The position numbers and the translations under genes are program-made. From contig NC_051100.1 in NCBI RefSeq assembly GCF_901709675.1, forward strand, positions 2,294,001 through 2,358,000: 64,000 nt of DNA, written 5' to 3'. The DNA comes from Syngnathus acus. Its lineage: Eukaryota; Chordata; Actinopteri; Syngnathiformes; Syngnathidae. Shown piece by piece: positions 12,530-23,829 of the stretch. The notes under the pieces are model-generated. The model was given only the letters and a program-made list of their open reading frames with translations. It did no database searches and was not told where the DNA came from. Each line of letters starts with the position of its first letter. Position 1 is the first letter of the stretch.

Positions 12530-15500
12530 ACACCAGACAGTGTTTACTGATGTCTGAAAACAAACACACAATCCATAAACCCAACACACTAAAAAGAAAC
12601 ATTTTTGGGATATAATGTGGCTCTCCTTGCCCACACGCGAGGGCATTACGATGACCTTAATTGAGTCATGTGACACCTGGCACGAGTACGGGGAACAAGC
12701 AGCCGGCTTCCTCTTTTTCTCGCCCCTGCTCATTGTTCTAATAAAACACGTGCACAGACTTTCGGAATAATTCTTCGCTCAAGTTCACGGCCATTAAGAT
12801 GCACACACACACACACACACACGCATGTGTGCACCTTCTTCTCCTTCTAACTTCCCCAGTCATGTGAATAAGTGTTGAGTCAGAGCAGCTACTTATCACG
12901 TTATCGCACTCTTCTCCAGCCTCCCGCCGGCTTCCTCTGTAGCCTTTAATCTTAGCCAAGCACGAGCAGGGTCGTCAACAATCTGAACGCATCCAAATGG
13001 CGTGTTTAATCTTAAATAAAATCCACTTTTATGTGCAATTCTCAAAGGCCGGCGGGCGCCGCAAATGTAGTCATTGACTCACAGTAAAGACGGGGGAGTT
13101 ACTAAGCTGTGTTAATGACGGGCTTTAGAGCAACGTCTCCGAAAAAGTCAACGCGAGGAGGCTCGCGAGTGGAGCTTTGGAACACTGTGATGAGATTAAA
13201 CGCAGTCGAAGCCGCCAGGAAGAGAAGTGGCGATGATGCAACGAGCAGAAATAATGCCAAACCAAAACGGGAGCCATGCGTAATATACTCGCTGTTCTGC
13301 CTTCGATCAAGTTTGAAACTAGCTAAGCCTTGAGGAGATGATGTGTAACCTTATGCTGGAATTAAATACAGTAAGAAAATGTCATTTTGTAATCAAGTAG
13401 GGAATATCCAAAGTCAAAATTAGGAATTTTAAAGAAATGTTGCAGGACTGTATTGTATTCATGGTTGTGTCGTATGCTGTTTGTTTGTGTTGCTGCTCCA
13501 TTTGTGTTAAAGTAGCAGTTGTTTTCAAGTTTACAACAACTATGCTCATTTCCATTAGCTCCTCTAGGTGTTAGCATTAAGCTAGTGGACTTTCATGTAA
13601 GAAGTGATCAATCTTTTGTTTGTTTAAAATGTTATACCGAGAGTGAAGTTTCTATGCTAGTTTCTGTTAGCCAGTTTATAGGGATGTCCAGTATTTGTTA
13701 GCATTAAGCTAGCAGATTTTTGTTTGATGAAACATGGTTTGGTGATTTTATATACTGTACAATGTAACAATGGACAAATAAACGCCTTGAGAATAGGATG
13801 CTTTGCCATTTAAAATAATGTTGTACGATAGTCACCCATTTTGTGATATCAAAATATCTCCAGCAATAAACGGGGGTTCACTGTTCTTAGAAGGCAGATG
13901 TAAATAGACTCATTCATGTGGATTAACCCTGACCCTCAGTATGTAGTCGTTGTAGTCATCTCCGATGCGTCGAAGCTCCTGTCCGACCTCCACGGCCTGC
14001 ATGTCCCCAGCTGCCGGTCCGAGCCTGGCGCTCGGACGCCAGGCAGAACTTCCTGCAAGCAAAAAAACAAAACACCCCTAATGCGATCAGAAACGCGTTC
14101 GCTGAATATTATCGTGTGCGCTCGGCCAATTAGCCCCGCGCCATCCCGCCGTGACGATGCCATTCATCAAGAGTGCGGAAAGATGGACGGGCCCCGGTCA
14201 GTAATTACACGATTGGAGTGGAGCTCAGTAAATCAAAACAAGCAGGGGAAGAGCCGATTTGCTGGAAGGAAATCATCGCCTTTGGAAGTCCCGAACGGGT
14301 CCTTACCCGGTCACAGATGAGCTTTGTGACCGAGACAACCCATCGACTCATCCCTCGAATTACTGCGCGTGTGTGTGTTTAGTGCTATCAGATGGATGCC
14401 GCTGAATGAAAAAGCGCTGAATGACCCATGTCTGCGCCACACAAAAGACTAGCAGGACTGTTTTGACTGCCACACACACACAAATATAAAGCATCCTAAA
14501 GCCCAGAGGTCTTAATGAGCCATGTTTAGACTCCAGCCGGCTGTCCTCCTGTACTGATAAAAGAGTGGAGGAAAAAGAAAGAAATGCTGAGATTTTGACT
14601 CTAATTTTGAGAGATAGAAAAACCTATTGACGGTTCAGCAGAGTCCAGACCTCTGTCAAGGCCAAACAACACTGATGAGGGGCAGTAAATTCCTCAATTC
14701 TGAGAATAGCAGCAAATTTTGGACTGTAAAATGGAATCGAGACAAAACAAATAAATCTCGCTTGGGTTTGTTTTACAAGTTACCGGTGAAGCAATCTAGT
14801 GAGTGTTGTTGATAAAGTTAGATAACAAAACTCCAATTTTGGATTGGCAAAAATGTTCCAATAATCATACTATGTTGGGCTGTATTGTTCCCCTCCAGTC
14901 CTCTAGGTGGCAGTCTGTAGTAGCCAGTGTTGTACATTATCTGAATCGTAAGTTGCTGTCATTATTGTTCCACTCCAACCCATTAGGGGTCAGTATTGTG
15001 CCAGATTCCTCCCACCTAGTTCGGCATCAGAAAAGTATCGATATGATTGTAATAAATATTTAAGACAAAAAAATGCAAAGAATTGTCATTCATTTTAGGT
15101 GGTTATAAATATTGATTGCTATGTTGTGGTCATTACTGTTCCACTCCAGCCCTCTAGGCGGCAATATTGTCTATTTCTATTCCTCTAACACATTATCGAA
15201 TATGTTTCATTCTGCAAGGCTAAATGAGGTCACCAAAATATTTGAGGACAAATATAGAATAGAATGTGCAGTGTGAGTTCATTGTTGTTTGTGTCAGAGC
15301 AAACACTGCGAGGGGATTAGCGCTGGTCGTTACTGCCTATTTTGTCCCACGACGCGGCCCGTTTGTTACCAAAACAAGCGTCAGAACATTGCGGTGGCTA
15401 AAAGTAGCTGACAAATCAAAGCGTACATAATGTTAAAAGAGCACTTTGGTGTCCTGTGGCTGGAGGTGATGATATTTTAAGACCAAGAAAGCTAATAATA

Positions 15501-17999
15501 AAGATCCTGAAAGCGCCTTTTGTATTACATCCCAGACGGAGACATCATAAATGAAATTTAGCTCTGGAAAGAAAATGATGTCCCATGTTGGAAAGATAAC
15601 AGAGAGCTCACACTGATACAAGTATAAAGCAATAATACTGAGTGACTTAACCCTGTTTACAAGATTCACATTAAAGAACCGATTTCGTCATATTTTGCCT
15701 AGTAACAAGTGACTTTGCAAACATACCAGGAAAAATAAGATTAAGAATCTTAGCATGTTTGTTATTTTAAATGGAGTCATTTGACAGTAAACCATGTTGA
15801 CTACTTGATGTTGTTTTGGTACCATATCTTTGGGCTCTTGCGTCATGATACTCGTGTTTTGGTTTTTTTCCTCTAGTGTAGGTCTGGCTAGTTCCTGTCA
15901 ACTCTCCCTGTTCTTTGTTGGCGCCGTAAATTGACGATTCGACATCTTTTAGCGAGCGAGAGGAATCTGTTGTGACTCATGTTGTAGTTTCATGTTTCAA
16001 TTTGACATGCACACCGTAGTTAAATATCAGCGAATGCGCCAGCTGCTTCTGCACGAGTAAATACGGTTCAATCACTTATGGGATCATGCACGAGCTATTT
16101 TTTTCCAGTGGCCTCAGACTGATGACCTTCAGTGTGTGACATGGGCTTTCTAAGCTACAGCTGCACAAGAGATTGTTTGCACACAGTCTGCTCACGTGAC
16201 CACACATGATTTTGGTGTCCGTGCGTGTGCACGTGCACTCACCCTGCAGCGTCACCCTCCGGTAACGCGCCTCCTCAGCGACGCGCACCAGGGCGTGCTC
16301 CAGCGCCTGGGCCGAGGGGCTGGGCGTCTGAGTGAAGGCGGAGACGCGCGTCGAGAGCGGCGAGCTCGGCAGAGATTCTCCCTCGCCGGAGAAGTATCCG
16401 CTGGACGATCGCCGGAACGGAAAGTGAAAGATGGTTCTGGTCTCAAACACGCCGCGGCGCTCCGGGGAGAGGAGGGGGGAGATGGTGCTCCGGCGGCGGG
16501 ACGGCGAGCGCAGCGCGCCCGCTGCGGGTGCTCCTCCTAAATCGCCTGCTTCGATGTCTTGCCAGCAGACGCCGGAGCCGTGTTGCTCTGTGCGGCTCTC
16601 GCTCGGCTGCGGCCGCGGACGTCCTGCGCTCGCTTCTGTGGTCACTGCGGTTCCATGGGATCTGCTGGGGTGAACGCAACGGCACCGTCAACTTGCGTCG
16701 CCAGAATCACTCGACGGCGGCTTCGTCCCTTCTTCCCCCGTTTGCGGTGTGTTATTTCGCCCGCGATCGGATTACCTTTGACCGCCGAATGGATATTGGC
16801 CGTATTACAAGTCGCCTTGCAGATTCTATTCGGAAGCTCCACCGCGCTCGTGCAAGTTTTAAAACACTTTTTTTTTTTGTCCCGTGTGGAACTTTATCGA
16901 GCCTCGCGTGTTAAAAGGAAGCAAACTGCGTCACATGTCAACTCTGTCCGGGGGAAGGAAAAACAAAAGCTTTTTTTTAAACAGCAGACACTTTGTCTTT
17001 TTATTTACCCTCAACCACCACATCGGAACACGTTGACTCTATCGGTCGATAATTGAACGTCTTTACGCGTTGACTAGTAAATTACATTTTGAAATATATT
17101 TCTATATTAGGCTGTGTGTAGGGGCGGGGGGGCCTCTTCCTGTTTGTCCAGACTGAAGCGGCTTCCTCGGCGAGCAGCCCCACAATGACTCTCTCCCGGG
17201 TGCCAACACAATCCACGCACATTTTAATGCGACTGTGTTCCTGTTGGACTTTGCGCACGAGAGCCAACCTTGCGCCAATTAAACACAGACAGCGGAATGA
17301 TAACAATGTGCAGACATGACTTTGTCCAATCATGTGTCAACATTAAATCGTTTTCTAACAAGTCTTTTTATTTTATTATAGCGCGCCCGCGTCCTGGTGT
17401 GCGCGCAAGGCGTGCGCGCCATCAGCAGGCAACTCCGTGCACCGGCATCTCATCTACCAGGAAGACGCACGGCAACCGGCGTCCGCCTTTTAACCCTTTT
17501 TGTTGTTTATATTATTATCATCCTTACCATTCCGAAAACAACGCAGGTAAACCAGTCCGACCTATGGCGTCATACCGCAAAAGAAATAATCACGGCCGGG
17601 GGGGGGGGTGTGGTGGTGGTTGAACCCCGTGAACTCAAGGCAATTTTAAACGCTCGTTAGAACAAACTTGTTTTGCGCAATTATAGCGTTTTAAATGCAT
17701 TTCGTGCGGACTTTGTACGCACCATTTATTAGGGACGCTTAAAAAACAGTAAAACCTCTATAAACGCTTTGGAAGGGGAACACATATACTAAAATTGCGC
17801 TTAATAAAGAATACATTGAACTATTAAAGAAGTCCGTAATGAGCAATTGTGTTTGCAAATGCGTTGTCTCGTCTCGACGCGGCGTGACAGCTGACTCACA
17901 CCGGCGAGCCCCGAGGCAATCGTGATATTGTGAAAATTACAAAAGTCACTAAATGCGAAAATAAGCACGTACGTACCCGGTTTCGACTTACCTGTGCAT
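8916..17999 (-). CDS. bcl2l11: Bim, BH3-only pro-apoptotic BCL2-family protein (4 coding exons)
   Basis: Bim binds pro-survival BCL2 proteins through its BH3 helix and triggers mitochondrial apoptosis. Coding exons on the minus strand are 17992-17999, 16243-16661, 13934-14052 (or to 13928) and 8916-9077; phases join exactly to give 235 aa. Visible motifs are SP/TP sites at about 55-69, the Bim hallmark RSSSGYFS at about 87-94, a dynein-light-chain TQT motif at 113-115, the BH3 helix VEVGQELRRIGDDYNDYILR at 163-182 with the invariant L and GD, and a C-terminal hydrophobic anchor at about 205-222. RSSSGYFS plus a QELRRIGD-type BH3 separates Bim from Bmf and Bad. Human BIM-EL is 198 aa. The start (ATG CAC AG|) lies in a tiny first coding segment and is the least certain part; the 419 nt exon has no in-frame ATG before the conserved region. 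Confidence 0.9.
12367..12533. repeat. Facing (GT)14 and (CA)n tracts
   Basis: A pure GT tract at 12367-12394 and a CA tract at about 12498-12533 are reverse complements about 105 bp apart, inside bcl2l11 intron 3. Single strands could pair into a stem-loop. Confidence 0.85.
12801..12823. repeat. (CA)n microsatellite
   Basis: An uninterrupted CA run of about 11 units within the last intron of bcl2l11. Confidence 0.9.
13934..14052 (-). CDS. bcl2l11: bcl2l11 BH3 exon
   Basis: The acceptor TTTGCTTGCAG is followed by GAAGTTCTGCC. In phase 1 it reads to the BH3 helix VEVGQELRRIGDDYNDYILR. Two donors are possible 6 nt apart: AGG|GTCAGG (exon end 13934) and AGG|GTTAAT (end 13928). Both keep the frame and differ only by Val-Arg. 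Confidence 0.9.
14886..15172. repeat. Three diverged copies of a short repeat in bcl2l11 intron
   Basis: Similar segments occur at about 14886-14915, 14963-14998 and 15133-15170. Each reads roughly TTGTTCCACTCCAGCCCTCTAGG-GGCAGTATTGT. The shared CCTCTAGGTGGCAG core resembles a CTCF site. Intervening sequence is not obviously conserved. This could be the relic of a dispersed repeat. Confidence 0.5.
16243..16661 (-). CDS. bcl2l11: bcl2l11 large regulatory exon
   Basis: The exon is 419 nt and CpG-rich. It encodes the regulatory N-terminal half with SP phospho-acceptor sites, RSSSGYFS (in mammals a target of Akt/RSK-type kinases leading to turnover) and the TQTPSP dynein-light-chain motif. The donor is CTGCAGG|GTGAGT. 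The acceptor is a tandem CCCCAGCAG, so one extra serine (AGC) may be included. The in-frame upstream stop near 16690 shows that the protein start must come from another exon or a non-AUG codon. Confidence 0.9.
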
Positions 18000-18000
18000 G

Positions 18001-18015
18001 TCAGTAGTGGCACAT
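18001..18015 (-). promoter_or_regulatory. Four-codon upstream ORF next to the bcl2l11 start
   Basis: In the proposed 5' leader the only upstream ATG (18013-18015) opens a four-codon ORF, M-C-H-Y, and its TGA (18001-18003) ends one base before the proposed main ATG (17997-17999). The uORF start has an A at -3. Such spacing could reduce translation or allow reinitiation. Function is inference. Confidence 0.45.
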
Positions 18016-18140
18016 GATGTGTATGAACAAAATCCGGTAGCGTGTCTTTTGTGTGAGCTAGGTTTCCGTCCGATGTTCTTTTAGATCCACTCTGGCCGGT
18101 CGTCTACTCTTCTCTGAAGGGGTCGCGGAGCTGCGCACCC

Positions 18141-18170
18141 CTTTTTATTCAACCCTGGTTGGTGGGCGGG
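18141..18170 (-). promoter_or_regulatory. bcl2l11 core promoter (TATA-like and GC box)
   Basis: On the minus strand GGTTGAATAAAAAGGGG provides a TATA-like ATAAAAAG (18141-18148), preceded by CCCGCCCACC, a GC/Sp1 box (18161-18170). A start site about 25-30 bp downstream, near 18115, would give a leader of about 115 nt ending in the first exon with donor CACAG|GTAAGT at 17992/17991. Confidence 0.5.
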
Positions 18171-18194
18171 ACTAGTTGGACAGTCCTTACTCTG

Positions 18195-18212
18195 TCGCCC
18201 CCTGGCAGGGCA
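18195..18212 (-). promoter_or_regulatory. CTCF-like motif beside the bcl2l11 promoter
   Basis: The minus strand reads TGCCCTGCCAGGGGGCGA, close to the vertebrate CTCF core CCANNAGGGGGC. It sits about 40 bp upstream of the promoter elements. Only motif resemblance supports this. Confidence 0.35.
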
Positions 18213-19157
18213 AGTGCAGTCAGGCAGCTCGTAGACGTTTATTTCTTTTCCAGTTCAACTTTTTTTTCTAAAAATATTTACAATTAAAAAACAAAAACAA
18301 GAAAAATTAGCAAATTGCATTACTATGATTATTTCTTTATTTATTATTTATCTATTTCTTTATTTATTCATTTAATCATTTATTTATTTATTTAAAAACA
18401 AAAAACAAAAAAAAACTTGTTAATAAAATGAGCTTCATTATGTATTTTTTTTTATCGTCACCTTCCTAAAATAATAATTAAAAGGGTTTTCGCCCCAGAA
18501 AACAAGACACTGAGCCAAACACATACTGTATTCTATTTATTAATAGTTTTCTTTGAGGACTAGAATTTTCAAATTTTTGGACTCTGAAGACCTCTGAAGG
18601 GGTAGTAGGGTGTTTTTCAACAAACTTATTTTGACAGCTTCACCCTGCCACATTGACTCCCACTCAAAGCCACACTTCCTGTGTCCTTTTTTGGTCAGAC
18701 CCAAGCCCTCATGAACTCACTTCCAACCTTCTCTCCCCCGCATCATCTGAGCAAATTGTGCAGGGAGGTCATTCACAGGTAATTTATGGCCCCCAGACCA
18801 GAATTTAATCTTGTTTTTGACAAGACGAATCCAAAGAATATCCTGATCTAGTCTCTCATTGCAACTGGCAATGTGGCTGTTCCAAATTATTTAATCACAT
18901 TCAAATTCATGTTCGATGGGAGTCAGTTCACATATCAAAATAAATAAAGCTGAGATTCTCTAGTAAGCGTTATCTGGCGTGCTTTGCTTTTCGCTAAAAG
19001 CTCACCTGGTTATAACGCATGTTTAAAAAAAAAAAAATTCTCATAGCCCAGACAAATTAAGAAGATTGTGGTCTTGTTTACTAAACAACCAGTACTTGCC
19101 ATATATCTCTGCAGCCCTGAACAGTTTTTTTTTTTATACTTTAATAAAAAAATCTAT

Positions 19158-19508
19158 CGGCGGCTCGGTGGCGCACTGGGTAGCACGTCCTGTTAGGAGG
19201 GTGCGGGTTCGATTCCACCTCCGGCCCTCCCTGTGTGGAGTTTGCATGTTCTCCCCGGGCCCGCGTGGATTTTCTCCGGGCACTCCGGTTTCCTCCCACA
19301 TCCCAAAAACATGCTTGGTAGGCCGATTGAAGACTCCAAATTGTCCCTAGGTGCGAGTGCAAATGGTTGTTTGTCTCTGTGTGCCCTGCGATTGGCTGGC
19401 AACCGGTTCAGGGTGTCCCCCGCCTACTGCCCGGTGACGGCTGGGATAGGCTCCGGCACACCCGCGACCCCCGTGGGGACGAAGCGGTTCAGAAAATGGA
19501 TGGATGGA
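19158..19508 (+). mobile_element. Complete tRNA-derived SINE of the common teleost type
   Basis: The head carries an A-box-like TCGGTGGCGCACTGGGTAGC and a B-box GGTTCGATTCC (about 19206-19216). The body has the familiar fish SINE blocks TGTGTGGAGTTTGCATGTTC, TTTCTCCGGGCACTCCGG, CATCCCAAAAACATGC and GGCTGGGATAGGCTCC. It ends with AAAATGGATGGATGG. About 350 bp, near full length. Short ORFs across it are not genes. Confidence 0.85.
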
Positions 19509-21000
19509 ATAAAAAATCTAATTTGGATGAATGTCTTGTTGTTTTGCCGGACCATATTAGAACATTTGAACTTTAGTTGGGACTTTTTAGAGTCACTTTA
19601 GATAATGGCAAGTCTGTCTGAGTTTCAATATAATTGGTTAACACTACTCCGTTTTTTTTTTATTCTTGCTACGCATGTCACTTTGATTTTAATTTACAAA
19701 CATGCAGTAAAGTACGTGCTAAATGTGTGTTTGAGTGGTTTTGTGCTCTCTCCAGCATGTGTTCTCCGCTTGTTGAAGAGTTGCTGGAACAGTTGTTCTC
19801 ACTTATCTTATGATTAAACAACAGCGGAAGACACACATGACATTTTCTCACCAATTTTTCCTCTCCCCATACTTTGAATTGCAAGTTTTTGTGCTCAGGT
19901 TTCCTTTGACTGCACATTTCGACGCACACGCATGCAACACGGTGATATTTTGGCAGCAGGATGCAGATATATTTAGATAAAGGAGGCAAAGGGGAGACAG
20001 GTGCTGACATGCGTGTGTGGGTTAGCCACAATACAAAAGATGCAGACAAAATGTAATTGTGCAAAATAACGTCTTTTTTAATCACTTTAACGTTTTCTTT
20101 ATTGACTTTATTTTTTAATTTCATGAAATATAGATGACACAAGACACGAAATGGAAAAAAAAACAAATTAATTGTGCATTTAAACTACGTTAAAATGTAA
20201 TAAACATTTGGCAAAAAGTGTTTGGCACATACTGTTAATTTATGATTAAGAATAACAATTTATCTTTCTCTCGACCATACAAAATATTCAACTATTCACT
20301 GTAAGGTTATGCAGAGGAAGCTGACATTGTTGCTTTTCCTCCCATTACAGGTGCTCATGTGCGTGCATGTGCCACACAGACTGTTTGCACCTGTGTAGCA
20401 AAAGCGTGCAGATGTGGTGTGGAGCCAAACACACTGCACGTGTGAGAGTGGGTTCAATTCAGTTTTATTTTTAGATTGCAAATAAAAAAAATTCTTTAGC
20501 TTGGGACACACAAGCACTCATTTCACGCATTCATTTTTTTTTTATACAATTGGGGAAGCCGACTGATCTTTCCTCAACACATACACTGTGTCAAAGATGT
20601 AGTACACAATACTGACCAACAGAGGTCATTAAATGTTCAAAGAATGATTGGAGTAAACGAAAGCAGAAAAAGGGTTATAGAATGGGGGGAGGGGGGCAGA
20701 AAGGAGCGATTATCCACGTGACCAAACATACTGTCAGGGGCAGAAGCTGACAACATGACAAGACAGAAGGAATTATGAAAGGAAGGAACAGAGGAAAACC
20801 CTTACCATACTTCTTTTTTTTTTAAAAGCCTTACTATACATGGTGATTTTCAAATAAAAGTCAAAGACTACAGTCTTCACCATAACCTCCTAACCTTTAG
20901 AGGCTCAGGTCAATTAGTGCAGCCCAGAGGTCAAAGCAAAATCAGTGAAGCAACATTTTGGCGTTAGCAATTTCTTAGTGACTCAATTGATTGATGGAGC

Positions 21001-21024
21001 GGTTAGGGTTAGGGTTAGGGTTAG
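21001..21024 (+). repeat. Short interstitial telomeric run, (TTAGGG)4
   Basis: GGTTAGGGTTAGGGTTAGGG then TTAG, about four units of the vertebrate telomere hexamer with the G-rich strand on plus. It lies about 250 bp upstream of the proposed arhgef33 start codon. Confidence 0.9.
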
Positions 21025-21278
21025 AGTGTGTGCACTTTTGTGACGTCTGATTTGATTGCAATTTGGTGTACAGTGTGATGCTCTGACGTCTGTCTGCGCT
21101 GCTTCTGCACAAACAAGGATCTCTTTGTGTGCACAAGACAAATCACAGGACTCACATGCTGTTTGCAGGGGAGGGACGCTAACGTGGGGCCTTAACTTAA
21201 TCATTTTCTTCTTCTTCGTGTTCTTCACGGGAGGCGTTAGCACAAGGAACAACTGGACTTCTCTGCAAGGATTAAAAC

Positions 21279-23829
21279 ATGGACGATAATTCCCGAGACG
21301 CTCAGGATCACACAGAAGATATGTCACCACACAAAAAAGGTATGAACATTTTTTTTGGAGGGGGGGGTATTTTGATTTATTTTGCTCAGAACAGTAAAGC
21401 ATAAACAGGCCGTGTACATAAGTCTGTCATATGAATGACTAATATTAGTGACGTGCAAACAAGCCAAAAGATGAGCGGCACAGACGTTTGTCATATGAAT
21501 GACTAATATTAGTGACGTACTAACAAGCCAAAAGATGAGCTGAGTCTGAAGCAGAGGTAAGTATTTATAAAATGTACTTAAGTAGAAGTACAGTTCAAAG
21601 TAGAAGTACAACAAACAAAAAAAGTGCCTTCACAAAATTGTCAGATGCATACTATGTACTATCAATAATGTCTCACACCGAGGAACAATTATAAGGCAAT
21701 CAGAATGAAATGAATAATAACTGAAATAATCAATACATATTTCAATAACACTTTTGTAAATTACAAAAGTTTGTCTTCTGGTATAATGACCTCTTCGCAG
21801 CCTTTTAGCAGCCCGCCCGCTGTGTCCGTGTGTCTGTTCACATGACAGCGTAGTTAGCATTGTTGTGCCTTCAGGCTAGGCTGGCCGTGTGGGTGTTGTC
21901 AGTGCTGAGTGTGTCCTTCTGGTGTATGGGTATTATACAGTCATGCACACACAAACGAAGAACAGTTTCATAACTAAATGACCCAGTGACGACAATGACA
22001 AAATCGATGCTAGCCTCCTTAGCCAGTCTTTGGAGCTTAACATTGTGTTTAGCGTTAAGATAAAAAACTTTTTTGAAGAACTGTTCACCATCTGCTAAAA
22101 TGTTGCTTGTTGTGAAGTTGACTTGAGGTCAGTGTCACTGCATTAAAATATTCATTTTGGTGGCATCTTCTTGCCATGGACCAATATTGAAGTGAGTAGA
22201 GGAACTTCAGGTAGTCAGGACATAGCTATGTCTAATAGAAAAGAAATATGCTTTGCTGCCACCTTGTGGCTAATACAAACATGTTTCTATTTTCTGTTGT
22301 GAGCGGTGTTGGAACAATGTGTTTTATTTTGTTGTTCAGATGAAGAAGATACAAATTTGCAGGACGCTAACATGGAGGTAGCTCAGGTGAGAAGATCTCT
22401 ATTGTTCTGCTATCTATTCACATGCACAACACATCAGTTCCATACGCAAGCTCCGCTAATAGGTCTGAATAAGAGAGTCAGCTAATCGGAACAATCTCTT
22501 TCTCTGGCTCTTTGTTTCCTCCATCTTTCCATCGCTGGTATTGGTCATGTGAAAGGCATCAGGCGGAAAGCATGTGTTCGTCTTTTCCCCTCGACGCTAT
22601 CAGTTTGTCGACTGTACCTGAAAGCGCAAACATTAGTCTTGACACATAGTAGATGCTTTTAAAAATAATGGTCTTGTAAATTTCAAAAATCCTTGACTTA
22701 CTTTGTCTTTTACTCTACGTGCACCCACGGCCAACAACGAGGCACTCGAAAGCGCACCTTCTCTTTGTACGTCTTCACCAATTAACTTCCAACATGTTTT
22801 ATGTATTACGAAACAAATTCATTTGACAGAATCTTCAATCACTTTTGAAATGAGAAATAAACAAGCATTTTAACCACACAGCTGCAGGGCCTGGTGGCAG
22901 AGCTGCGCGAAGGGCTTCGCATTTCCGTGGCGGAGCTGTGCGAGCTGCGCCAGAAGGACCGGCGATTAGAGGGAAACCTGCAGGCTCACCGGACCGACGT
23001 GGATGATAAGATTATGGGCCTCAAGAACTCACTCAACACTTTCAAGGTGCTGGACACACCATCGAGTAGACCTCGCTGACCCAATACACACATGTACACA
23101 CAATGAGTGTATTCTGGATGGAGATGGAAAAGCATCAGTAGCTTAATGAGGAACATCTGACTCAATGGAAGCAGCGGGGTAATTTAATAGATTAGACAAG
23201 AAGGCAGCAAGGCTTAGACATTAAAAGCAAGCAAGCTCCAACTTTGGTTCTCCTTCCAACCCTTTCTCAAACTTCTACCCAGGACACATCTCAGGTCCCA
23301 TCACCCAAAACAAGCTAATTGTTTCCCATTGCAGGAGGAGCTGAGCACTGCGTTCTTCCACATCCAGCACGTATCCAACAGACAACAGGAGATGATCAAG
23401 CAGCTAGAACAGCTCCAGCCAGACGCCCCCATCAACGTCCCACAAAGGTAGCGAACTGTAACGCTATAAGAAAGGCAAGACACACACATACAGACTTCTG
23501 ATGGGTCCAAAAAGCAGAAAGAGTTCCAAGTCGGATGTGTTGAGCGCATCCGAGGACGAGCGCATCTGTGCACCCGGCCGATCGGAGCTCAGCATCTTCC
23601 AGGGGTACTTTGGCGACTCGCCGCAGTCGCAGAGGAGCGTCACGTCTTTACAGAGTGAGCATCAAAATGGTGCATCGTGGAAAGGCTTGAATTAAGTTAA
23701 ATTCGATAATATGTGTTGTAGCATCTGTTTCGGAGCAGCAGAGATGTGGTTTGTCCAGAAATCCGGCGTGGGGGGATGGCAGGAATGGTAAAGAGGACAC
23801 AGAAACGCTCAACAGCCTGACTGAAAACA
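21279..23829 (+). CDS. arhgef33: arhgef33 exons 1-6: N-terminal coiled coil and linker
   Basis: Exons 1-2 encode an acidic leader. Exons 3-4 (22882-23046, 23335-23447) encode a helical region with heptad-like leucines, LQGLVAELREGLRISVAELC and later GLKNSLNTFKEELSTAFFHI, which aligns with the start of human ARHGEF33. Exons 5-6 (23518-23654, 23722-23829) encode a Ser/Glu-rich linker with SDVLSASEDE. Donors and acceptors are canonical GT/AG; phases are 1, 0, 0, 2, 1, 1. Confidence 0.88.

Larger units (their letters stand above)
18216..21278. other. Intergenic region between divergent bcl2l11 and arhgef33
   Basis: Positions 18240-18430 are AT-rich with TTTA-type runs. A complete SINE, a TTAGGG run and later a short tandem duplication are listed separately. 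No coding exon is visible. The arhgef33 promoter and 5' UTR should lie in the last part, but I see no clear TATA box or CpG cluster. Confidence 0.6.

Noticed and set aside
16196-16540. 114-codon plus-strand ORF and other overlapping frames at 16.4-17.0 kb.
   Set aside because: Shadows of the GC-rich bcl2l11 exon, which has clear Bim motifs in the minus frame.
16643-16645. GTG as start of the Bim open frame.
   Set aside because: Animal genes rarely start with GTG, and the frame continues upstream to a good acceptor that joins in phase to an ATG-containing exon.
16654-16656. ATG in good context (CCATGG) within the Bim exon.
   Set aside because: It is out of frame and stops after four codons.
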